The position numbers and the translations under genes are program-made. The notes beneath the pieces are model-generated. The model did no database searches and was not told the DNA's origin. It saw only the letters and a program-made list of their open reading frames with translations. Of a DNA stretch of 64,000 nucleotides, positions 10,486-16,831 are shown one piece after another (position 1 is the first letter of the stretch; the number at the start of each line of letters is the position of its first letter). The stretch comes from Acidovorax sp. CF316 (lineage in GTDB: Bacteria; Pseudomonadota; Gammaproteobacteria; Burkholderiales; Burkholderiaceae_C). The stretch spans positions 1 to 64,000 of the forward strand of contig NZ_AKJX01000112.1 in the NCBI RefSeq assembly GCF_000276605.1, read 5' to 3'.

Positions 10486-11464
10486 GGTGGGCCCGGCCGA
10501 GCGGCAATCGCTGCACGGCTGGTTCCCGGTGAGCCTGCAGCACGACCCGGCCACGGTCTGGTGGCGCTTCATGGGCGAGCAGCGCTTCACCGCCCCCTTC
10601 TTCGATGACACCCTGGCCTGGCAGGCAGCGCCGGACCGCCGGGTCTGCAGCACGCCCCTGTCCGCACTGGAGGATCTGCCCGACAGCGTGCCCCCCGCGG
10701 CCTTCATCTTCCACGTCTCGCGCTGCGGCTCCACGCTGCTCACGCAGGCGCTGGCCACCTCGCCGCAGTGCATCGTGATGTCGGAGCCCCCGGCCCTCAA
10801 CGCCTTCTTCCGGCTGCACCATCGGCACCCGGAGCACAGCGGCGGCGCCCGGACCTTGCAGCGGCTGGTGGCCGCCCTGGGGCAGCGGCGCAGCCCTGCG
10901 GAGCGGCACCTGGTGATCAAGTTCGACTGCTGGCACCTGCCCTGGATTCCGTTCGTGCAGGCCGCGTTTCCGGGCACCCCCGTCGTGTTCCTGTACCGCG
11001 AGCCCAGCGAAGTGCTGGCCTCCCACCGCCGCCAGCGCGGCCGGCAGATGGTGCCAGGCTTGATCGACCTGTCGCGGCTGGCGGACATGCTGCACCGCCC
11101 CGGGGCCCCGGAACTGGCCCCCGGAGACCTGGACGGCCATGCCATCCGGGTGCTTGAAAGCCTGTACCGCTGCGGACTCGAGGCGGCGACCACATCGGAC
11201 CTGGTGCTGATGGACTATGGGCAGCTTCCCGCGGTGATCTGGCACGGGCTGCTGGACACCCTGGGCATGGAGTGCAGCCCCACCGAACTGGCCGCGCTGC
11301 AGGCACGCTCGGGTTTCCACTCCAAGCACTCGCACGACCGATTCGAAGGCGATCCGTTGCCAACGCACGCCCAACCCCTGCCCCCCACGCCCGAACACCT
11401 GGGCGAGACCCATCGGCTCTACCAGCGGCTGGAGCAGTTGCGGCGCGCGCGAAGCCCCGACTGA
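10451..11464 (+). CDS. Sulfotransferase-like protein
   Basis: A 337-residue protein with sulfotransferase features. FHVSRCGSTLLTQAL is the 5'-phosphosulfate (PAPS) loop, and VVFLYREPSEVLASHRRQ is the 3'-phosphate-binding region with the typical R-x-P-x-x-V-x-x-S pattern. The N-terminal ~90 residues (WWRFMGEQRFTAPFFDDTL) look like a separate substrate-recognition part. ATG 10451 has a strong GGAGG 7 bp upstream and lies inside the 3' end of the hydroxylase gene. It would transfer sulfate from PAPS to a hydroxyl, perhaps one introduced by the upstream dioxygenase; that link is inference. It is the last gene of the operon, followed by a long AT-richer spacer. Confidence 0.75.
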   Translation: MLEEQALLRGREVGPAERQSLHGWFPVSLQHDPATVWWRFMGEQRFTAPFFDDTLAWQAAPDRRVCSTPLSALEDLPDSVPPAAFIFHVSRCGSTLLTQALATSPQCIVMSEPPALNAFFRLHHRHPEHSGGARTLQRLVAALGQRRSPAERHLVIKFDCWHLPWIPFVQAAFPGTPVVFLYREPSEVLASHRRQRGRQMVPGLIDLSRLADMLHRPGAPELAPGDLDGHAIRVLESLYRCGLEAATTSDLVLMDYGQLPAVIWHGLLDTLGMECSPTELAALQARSGFHSKHSHDRFEGDPLPTHAQPLPPTPEHLGETHRLYQRLEQLRRARSPD

Positions 11465-12000
11465 ACCCATGCCGGCCCGGTCCGGCAACCCCTTGCGCCG
11501 GTGGACTGCGGCAGGCAGGCGACGAAGGCCCTCGGGCCCTTGCGAGGGGCAGCAGGGCCACCGCCAGCACCGACGCCACCCCGGCCCAGCTCCCGCATCT
11601 GCATACAACATCCAAGCACAACGCGCTACCGCGGGTCGTCAGCGCCGCTGTCACATGTGTATTCATTTGGCATCCGTGTTTCCATAAGTACATGGGCTAT
11701 TAACTTCTCCGCTGGTTTGTTGCTTCCGGTTGCGCTTATTTCAAATTGAATGTCCGGAATTCTGCATTTTGAGAAGTTTTACGCAATTGGGGCGACTTAC
11801 GTTCCAGCCGCTTCAATTTAATGAATTTGTCATGAAGCGGATTGAAACTGCCGTTGGGTCCAAAAGATTTCGAAGGATCCTTGGCAGAATTGGTTCAAGG
11901 GGTTCAAAGACACGGCAGTAATGGGTCATGAATATCCATTGCATGGATGCAGCAGGACAAGCCACGCATTGGGCACGACGAACATGGACTGGAATTTGAA
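11465..12000. other. Long AT-richer spacer before the CsgG-like locus
   Basis: The first ~140 bp are GC-rich; from about 11,600 the base composition shifts to clearly AT-rich, unlike the neighbouring genes. It holds a perfect inverted repeat CCGCTTCA (11808-11815) / TGAAGCGG (11833-11840) with a 17-nt spacer. Several TTGA/TATT-like sequences are present but no unambiguous promoter pair. No ORF is convincing. It probably contains the promoter and operator of the secretion locus that starts at 12001, and may mark acquired DNA. Confidence 0.5.
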
Positions 12001-12372
12001 ATGAAGAAATCCCCATTTCCCTGGGTGGCCCTGGTGGCGTTGGCGCCCGCATGGGCCCACGGCGCAGGCAATCAGCAGACGGTCGAGCTGTCGGGCGGTG
12101 CTGCAAACCTGGCCGCCACGGGCGGCACTGCAGTGATGAATATCTCGTCGACCCAGGGTGCGCAGGTCATCAGCGGCAATTCACAGCAGGTGGTGGTGCG
12201 CGGCGCCGTGCTCAATGCGGCGACCTTTGGTGCCCATAGTGAATTGAATATTGCTTCCCGCACGGGGCCCGGCTCAGGCTCCGGCAGCCAGGTGATTTCG
12301 GTCCAGGGCCCCGTCGTCAACCAGGCCGCCGGCAAGGGCGTGAGAAGTGTCGTGAATATTGGCGGGAGGTAA
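12001..12372 (+). CDS. Small exported low-complexity protein, candidate fibre subunit
   Basis: A 123-residue protein with a signal peptide (MKKSPFPWVALVALAPAWAHG) and a mature part rich in Gly, Val, Asn, Gln, Ser and Ala, without Cys. It contains alternating hydrophobic/polar segments (NSQQVVVRGAVLNAATFG, SELNIASRTGPG, SQVISVQGPVVNQA) as expected for short amyloid-type beta strands. The segment QVISVQGPVVN is closely repeated in the protein encoded at 12940-13296 (QVIVVQGPVIN). ATG 12001 is chosen because the Lys-Lys signal peptide begins there. I do not know a named family. First gene of a probable operon with a CsgG-like channel; likely an exported substrate of it. Confidence 0.7.
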   Translation: MKKSPFPWVALVALAPAWAHGAGNQQTVELSGGAANLAATGGTAVMNISSTQGAQVISGNSQQVVVRGAVLNAATFGAHSELNIASRTGPGSGSGSQVISVQGPVVNQAAGKGVRSVVNIGGR

Positions 12373-12479
12373 TTTCCGCCAAAACCTCCGATGGATTATT
12401 TCAAATCCACCGGATTTCCCTATGGCAGCCATTATCTATCTGGCGCCTTTCCTTTTTATATTTATCAATGGAGTTCATT

Positions 12480-12776
12480 ATGCAAAAGACTTTCGCACTG
12501 GCTATCTCTGCACTCGTGTTCGTTGCTGGCGCTGCGCATGCAGAAGTGAAGATCGGCGGCAATAACAGCCAGAAGGTGACCGTGCAGAACGGCGCCGTGG
12601 CCAACATGGCCTTCGGTGCTTCCACCGCCAAGCAGAACCTGGCTTCCAACAAGGGCAACGTCAAGATCGGTGGCAACAACACCCAGGAAGTCTCCGTGAA
12701 GAACGGTGCCGTCGCCAACATGGCCTTCGGTGCTTCCAAGGCCGAGCAGAACCTGGCCTCCAACGACGGCAAGTAA
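12480..12776 (+). CDS. Exported two-repeat curlin-like protein
   Basis: A 98-residue protein made of a 21-residue signal peptide (ends AGAAHA) and two near-identical 38-residue repeats plus nothing else. Each repeat reads VKIGGNN-[ST]-Q-x-V-x-V-x-NGAVANMAFGAS-x-A-x-QNLASN. The spacing of Gln, Asn, Gly and Ala (QNGAVANMA, AxQNLASN) is reminiscent of curlin repeats (Q-x-G-x2-N-x-A-x3-Q) but is one residue longer, so it is not a canonical CsgA/CsgB. ATG 12480 has GGAG 6 bp upstream; an in-frame ATG at 12468 lies before that site and is rejected. It is the best candidate for the main structural subunit of the putative fibre. Confidence 0.75.
   Translation: MQKTFALAISALVFVAGAAHAEVKIGGNNSQKVTVQNGAVANMAFGASTAKQNLASNKGNVKIGGNNTQEVSVKNGAVANMAFGASKAEQNLASNDGK
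12546..12773 (+). repeat. Two tandem 114-bp repeats inside the curlin-like gene
   Basis: Units at 12546-12659 and 12660-12773 encode 38 residues each and differ at about seven amino-acid positions. Conservation at both DNA and protein levels implies recent duplication or selection for repeat uniformity, as in amyloid subunits. Confidence 0.9.
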
Positions 12777-12939
12777 TTCAGGGGCGCGCCCTGCGCCCTG
12801 ACCCTTCACGACAGAAGAACAAGGCGTGCAGTAGCGCTGCTGCCCGCCCTGAATTACCTGTCCAAAACCCTCTGGCAACAACACTGCCGCAGGCACAGAG
12901 GATTTTGTACAGGTTCCAAAGAGAAGAGGAGAAGCACCC
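12777..12939. other. Spacer with GC hairpin after the repeat protein
   Basis: A TCAGGGGCGC...GCGCCCTGA inverted repeat sits at about 12778-12801 directly after the stop codon. It lacks a T-tract; it may dampen transcription into the downstream genes, as expected if the subunit is needed in excess. No gene seen. Confidence 0.35.
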
Positions 12940-13296
12940 ATGAAACCCCATCGCCTCGCCGCGCTGTACCTGGTCGGCGCATGCGCCGCCGCATCGTCTT
13001 CGGCCGCCTTTGCACAGACGCCCGTCCAGAAGCCCCCGGCCGGGCGCAGCGGCCTGGACCCCGCCTCGCGCACCAAGGTCACCAATGTGCTCTCGCGCAC
13101 GCGCATCGATGCCGAGGACACGCTGGCCACGGTGGACCGCAAGCTCGTCACCGGTCCCAGCGGCAGCAGCTGCGCCACCAACATCGGCGCGCCCAAAGTG
13201 CCCGAGGGCGACAGCGGCATCGGCAACCGCTTCGGCACCGCCAACAACGACCAGGTCATCGTGGTGCAAGGCCCGGTGATCAACCTCTGCAAGTAA
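12940..13296 (+). CDS. Small exported protein with two cysteines, accessory to CsgG-like locus
   Basis: A 118-residue protein with a signal peptide (cleavage near AAFA-QTP, residue 25). The mature part has a helix-like region (SRTKVTNVLSRTRIDAEDTLATVDRKL) and then a Gly/Asn-rich C-terminus ending QVIVVQGPVINLCK. Cys78 and Cys117 are the only mature cysteines and could form a disulfide. The terminal VVQGPVIN motif is shared with the protein encoded at 12001-12372. ATG 12940 has AGGAG about 10 bp upstream. No known family is recognised; by position it may be a nucleator, adaptor or CsgE/CsgF-like accessory factor of the lipoprotein encoded next, but sequence similarity to those is not evident. 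Confidence 0.65.
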   Translation: MKPHRLAALYLVGACAAASSSAAFAQTPVQKPPAGRSGLDPASRTKVTNVLSRTRIDAEDTLATVDRKLVTGPSGSSCATNIGAPKVPEGDSGIGNRFGTANNDQVIVVQGPVINLCK

Positions 13297-13336
13297 GCCT
13301 CCCGCCACCCCCCATTCCCACCCAACGGTTTCCCGC

Positions 13337-15007
13337 ATGAAGAACAAGAACAGCCTCCCTGCACGCAGCTTGCTGGCCCTCTCGGCCCTGGCGCTTCTGG
13401 TGTCCGGGTGCGCCATCCAGCCCAACGTGAGCGACCGCGTGAACATCATCGAGCAGGGCACCGTGGAGCAGGCCCCCCTGGTCACGCCGAGCAAGTCCGG
13501 CTCCGTGCTGCGCGAGGGCCTGGCCTGCATGGACCGCATGCTGGCCGCCGAGAACACGCCCACCACGCTGATCGCCGTGAAGTCCATCCCCGACCCCTCG
13601 GGCCTGTTCAGCACCGGCACCAAGGAGATGCTGATCACCGCCCTGTCGCGCATGTCGCGCACCAGCCAGGCCTTCCGCGTGGTGGACTACGAGGTCGACG
13701 CGCTGCGCCAGGACACGGTGCAGACCCTCACCAGCCTGCTGCTCAACAACAACCAGATGGAACTGCGCAAGCCGCAGATCTACATCTCGGGCGCCATCAG
13801 CTTCGGCGACAAGACGGTGGTCTCCAAGCGCCAGAGCCTGGGCGTCTCCACCGCCGCCACCGACACCGGCTACAGCTGGGACGTGCTGGGCAGCGCCGTG
13901 GGCCTGGACCTGCACCTGGGGGACATGAACACGCGCACGCTGTACTCGGGCATCGAATCGGCCAACGAGCTCATTGTGGCCACCGGCGGCAAGGCCGTGG
14001 AGATCGGCGCCAAGGCCACCGGCCTGCCCCGGCACATCTACCGCGTGGGCGTGCAGTACGAGGTGGCGGCCGACAACAACCAGGGCGCCGGTGCCGCCAT
14101 CCGCCTGCTGGTGGACCTGGCGGCCATCGAACTGGTGGGCAAGTGGGCCAAGGTGCCGTACTGGGACTGCATCGACTACGAGCAGAACCACCCCGAGTTC
14201 CTGCGCCAGATGCGTGCCTGGTTCGACGAGGCCAGCGTGGCCGAGCGCTGGACCCTGGCGCAGCGGGTGCTGCAGACGCATGGCATGTGGAATGGTGCGA
14301 CGGACGGCACGGATTCGCCCGCCTTCCGCAAGGCCGTGGCCCTGTACCAGGCCTCGCAGGACCTGACCCCCGTGGGCGTGGTCAACTTCGAGACCTACAC
14401 CCGGCTGATGCGCAGCTTCGTGGGCATGTCAGCCGAAGGCAAGCTGCGCAAGCCCGAATACGCCGGCGACCAGCTGGTGGCGCGCCCCAGCGGCCTGCCG
14501 GCCAACGAGCCCGACCCGCGCAGCATCGCGCTGAGCATGGTCGGCCGCAAGGACCGCGACCTCAAGGTGGGCGAATCCATCGTGGTGCGCGTGGTGCCGC
14601 CGCGCACGGGCTACCTGTACTGCTACTACCAGGACGCGGGCGGCTCCATCAGCCAGGTCTACCCCAACCCGATGCAGCCCTCGGCCACGGTGCAGGGCCG
14701 CACCAGCGTGCTGATCCCCGACATCAGCAAGCCCAACTCCTTCCTGATCGAGACGGCGCGCGGCGGCACCGAGAACATGTTCTGCGCGATGACGGCCCAG
14801 CCGCTCAAGGGCCAGGTGCCGGTGGCCCTGACCCGTGCCAACCTGGAGCCGATCAAGAGCTACTCCAGCCTGGCCCAGGTGCAGGGCGCCTTCGAGCAGG
14901 CCGGCGTCGGCGTGATGAGCACCTCGCTTGACTGGAACGTGCAGGCCCCCGAGCCCGCACCGGCCGCCGGCCGCGTCCGCAGCAACCCCAACCGGCCTGC
15001 CAAATGA
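13337..15007 (+). CDS. CsgG/HfaB-like outer-membrane lipoprotein with peptidoglycan-binding and DUF4384 regions
   Basis: A 556-residue lipoprotein: lipobox LVSGC with Cys25, followed by a CsgG/HfaB-type domain (about 45-270). Supporting features are a conserved Cys-containing helix (LREGLACMDRML), KEMLITALSRMSRTSQAFRVVDYE, YISGAISFGDKTVV, the channel-like strands LHLGDMNTRTLYSGIESANEL, and the end LLVDLAAIELVGKW. Next come a putative peptidoglycan-binding-like helical domain (about 285-360, FRKAVALYQASQ...VVNFETYTRLM) and a DUF4384-like beta domain (about 395-495, VRVVPPRTGYLYCYYQD, SQVYPNP). CsgG forms the outer-membrane pore that exports curli subunits; HfaB is its holdfast-anchoring relative. 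The extra domains make this longer than CsgG (~277 residues). It overlaps the Sel1 gene by 4 bp. Confidence 0.72.
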   Translation: MKNKNSLPARSLLALSALALLVSGCAIQPNVSDRVNIIEQGTVEQAPLVTPSKSGSVLREGLACMDRMLAAENTPTTLIAVKSIPDPSGLFSTGTKEMLITALSRMSRTSQAFRVVDYEVDALRQDTVQTLTSLLLNNNQMELRKPQIYISGAISFGDKTVVSKRQSLGVSTAATDTGYSWDVLGSAVGLDLHLGDMNTRTLYSGIESANELIVATGGKAVEIGAKATGLPRHIYRVGVQYEVAADNNQGAGAAIRLLVDLAAIELVGKWAKVPYWDCIDYEQNHPEFLRQMRAWFDEASVAERWTLAQRVLQTHGMWNGATDGTDSPAFRKAVALYQASQDLTPVGVVNFETYTRLMRSFVGMSAEGKLRKPEYAGDQLVARPSGLPANEPDPRSIALSMVGRKDRDLKVGESIVVRVVPPRTGYLYCYYQDAGGSISQVYPNPMQPSATVQGRTSVLIPDISKPNSFLIETARGGTENMFCAMTAQPLKGQVPVALTRANLEPIKSYSSLAQVQGAFEQAGVGVMSTSLDWNVQAPEPAPAAGRVRSNPNRPAK

Positions 15008-16185
15008 GCATGGCCAGCCTGTCCCCCCCGGGCGCCCCCGCCGACCGGGCACGCAGGGCGGCCCTGCGCTGGTCCCTGGCCGCCTGCTGCGTGGCCGCCG
15101 CGGGCGCCGCCCAGGCGGTGATCCAGCTGCCCTCGGCGCAACCGGCGTCGGCCCCGCAAGGCGGTGCGGCCCGCGCCCCCCAGGCACCGGGCAGTTCGCT
15201 GCGCCTGCCCTCGGCCAATACCGGGCAGGTGCTCGACGGCCTGATCGAGGCGGCCAACGCCGGCGATGCCGATGCCATGGTGCAGGTGGGCATGTACTAC
15301 CACGCCAACCCGGGCCTACCCCAGGCCGCGGCCACGGCACGGCGCTGGTGGGGCCGCGCCGCCGAAGCCGGCGACGTGCGCGGCATGGCCGGCTACGGCT
15401 ACCTGCTGGGCGTGGACAACGCCGGCGGCCAGCGCGACCTATCGGCCGCGCGCGAATGGCTGCACAAGGCGCGCGCGGCCGGCCTGGTGCGCGCCACCTA
15501 CCTCGAGTCGCTGCTCGAAGGCCAGATCACCGGCCCGCGCAAGCTGCGCGATGCGCGGCGCCTGCTGGAGCAGGCCGCCCAGGACGGCGACCCCCTGGCC
15601 CTGAACGACCTGGCCGTGGCCTGGGAGCTCGACGGCAGTCTGGAGCGGGCGCGCGAGATGTACGTACTCGCCGCGGCCCAGGGCTATGGCGCGGCGCGCG
15701 CCAACTACCTGCGCCTGGAGCGCCAGAACCGTTCCAGCGAATCGGCCACGCTGGCACGCCTGCGCACCCTGTCGGACGACGGCAACGCCGATGCCACCTT
15801 GCAGCTGGCCCAGCTGTACCACCAGGGCCGGGGCGGCGTGCAGCGCGACTTCGCCCAGGCCATCCAACTCTACCGGCGCGCGGCCGACAGCGGCTCGCGC
15901 AGCGCGCGCGAATTCCTGGCGCTGGTCTTCAGCCGCTCCGCGCGCGACAACCCGGCGCGCGGCGTGGATGCCGCCTGGATGGAGGAACTGGCCACGCGCA
16001 TCAATGCCCGCACCGATGCCGGCAAGGAGGGCCGGGACATGCTCTCCGACCGCCCGCGGCGCAGCGAGGACGCGCTGTGGAATCTCACCAGCTTACGTTG
16101 GACACCGCCTGTTACCGCCGAACCCGCCGTCCCCCCTTACAGTCCAGCCCGCGCTCCGGCCGAGGGCCTACCGATTGACGAATGA
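15004..16185 (+). CDS. Exported Sel1-repeat protein
   Basis: A 393-residue protein with an N-terminal hydrophobic segment (LAACCVAAAGAAQA) preceded by arginines, so likely exported, and a run of Sel1-like repeats (SLR, TPR-related alpha/alpha solenoid): AMVQVGMYYHANPG, RRWWGRAAEAGDVRGMAGYGYLLG, AREWLHKARAAG, RLLEQAAQDGDPLALNDLAVAWELDGS, DATLQLAQLYHQGRGGVQRDFAQAIQLYRRAA. Such solenoids scaffold protein complexes, often in the periplasm. Its ATG overlaps the TGA of the CsgG-like gene (ATGA), so the two products are probably made together; an assembly scaffold or chaperone for the channel is the simplest guess. ATG 15010 is an alternative start. Confidence 0.75.
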   Translation: MSMASLSPPGAPADRARRAALRWSLAACCVAAAGAAQAVIQLPSAQPASAPQGGAARAPQAPGSSLRLPSANTGQVLDGLIEAANAGDADAMVQVGMYYHANPGLPQAAATARRWWGRAAEAGDVRGMAGYGYLLGVDNAGGQRDLSAAREWLHKARAAGLVRATYLESLLEGQITGPRKLRDARRLLEQAAQDGDPLALNDLAVAWELDGSLERAREMYVLAAAQGYGAARANYLRLERQNRSSESATLARLRTLSDDGNADATLQLAQLYHQGRGGVQRDFAQAIQLYRRAADSGSRSAREFLALVFSRSARDNPARGVDAAWMEELATRINARTDAGKEGRDMLSDRPRRSEDALWNLTSLRWTPPVTAEPAVPPYSPARAPAEGLPIDE

Positions 16186-16201
16186 CCAAGGAAATCCAGA
16201 G

Positions 16202-16768
16202 ATGAAGAAGCACCCCCTTGCCAGCACCCTGATCGCCCTCACGGCCGTCGCTGCCTGCATGCCCCTGGCCCATGCCCAGCGCAACCTCGCCTCCAACGGC
16301 TCCGGCACGGTGATCGCCGGGGACAACAACGCCGCGGTGGTCGTCAACGGCCAGCAGGTGATCACCGCTACCGACGGCAATGCCCGCGTGGAGACCACGG
16401 TGGGCGGCGGTGCCAACCGCGTGGTGGTGCAGGGCTCGTCGGTCACGGTGACCAACTCCGGCAACGCCAGGCCCGCCCCGGCTGGCAAGGCCGGCAAAAG
16501 CGGTGACTATGTGAACAGCGACCTCTCGGGCCGCAATTTCGCGGGGGCCCAGCTGGCCGGCCGCAAGTTCACCAACGTGGACCTGTCGCGCGCCAACCTC
16601 TCGGGCGCCGACCTGCGCGGCGCCGAGTTCGTCAACGTGAGCCTGGAGCAGGCCGACCTGCGCGGCGCCAACCTCTCGGGCGCGAAGATGGTCAATGTGG
16701 ACCTGGACGCCGCCTTGCTCGAAGGCGCGACCTGGACCGACGGAAAGCGCTGCCGCGCCGCCTGCTGA
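16202..16768 (+). CDS. Exported pentapeptide-repeat protein with fibre-subunit-like N-terminus
   Basis: A 188-residue protein in three parts: a signal peptide (cleavage AHA-Q, residue 25); a low-complexity segment (26-90) with the same motifs as the locus's small proteins (RNLASNGSG, QQVITATDGN, NRVVVQGSSVTVTN); and a pentapeptide-repeat domain (about 103-177) of A(D/N)LxG units (DLSGRNFAGAQLAG, ANLSGADLRGAEF) forming a right-handed square beta-helix. Cys184 and Cys188 end the protein. The QRNLASN motif matches QNLASN in the 12480-12776 product. An exported fibre-like region joined to a beta-helix is unusual and suggests a cap, anchor or nucleator. The start has AAGGAA upstream. Last gene of the locus; a strong terminator follows. 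Confidence 0.75.
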   Translation: MKKHPLASTLIALTAVAACMPLAHAQRNLASNGSGTVIAGDNNAAVVVNGQQVITATDGNARVETTVGGGANRVVVQGSSVTVTNSGNARPAPAGKAGKSGDYVNSDLSGRNFAGAQLAGRKFTNVDLSRANLSGADLRGAEFVNVSLEQADLRGANLSGAKMVNVDLDAALLEGATWTDGKRCRAAC

Positions 16769-16786
16769 GCCCCGAACCCGCCAAGA

Positions 16787-16814
16787 AAAAACGGCCCCGC
16801 GGGGCCGTTTGTCT
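16787..16814. terminator. Bidirectional intrinsic terminator
   Basis: AAACGGCCCC-GC-GGGGCCGTTT (about 16789-16810), flanked by an A-run on the left and TTTGTCTTGTT on the right, so it can end transcripts from both sides. It lies between the converging pentapeptide-repeat gene and the mmsA-like gene. Confidence 0.9.
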
Positions 16815-16831
16815 TGTTGGACGCCGTCGAA

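Noticed and set aside
12468-12480. ATG at 12468 as start of the curlin-like gene
   Set aside because: The ribosome-binding GGAG lies after it and the signal peptide begins at 12480.
12001-16768. RiPP (ribosomal peptide) cluster made with the upstream hydroxylase and sulfotransferase genes
   Set aside because: No precursor with a core peptide, protease or ABC exporter was seen, and the small proteins have Sec-type signal peptides; the CsgG link is stronger.
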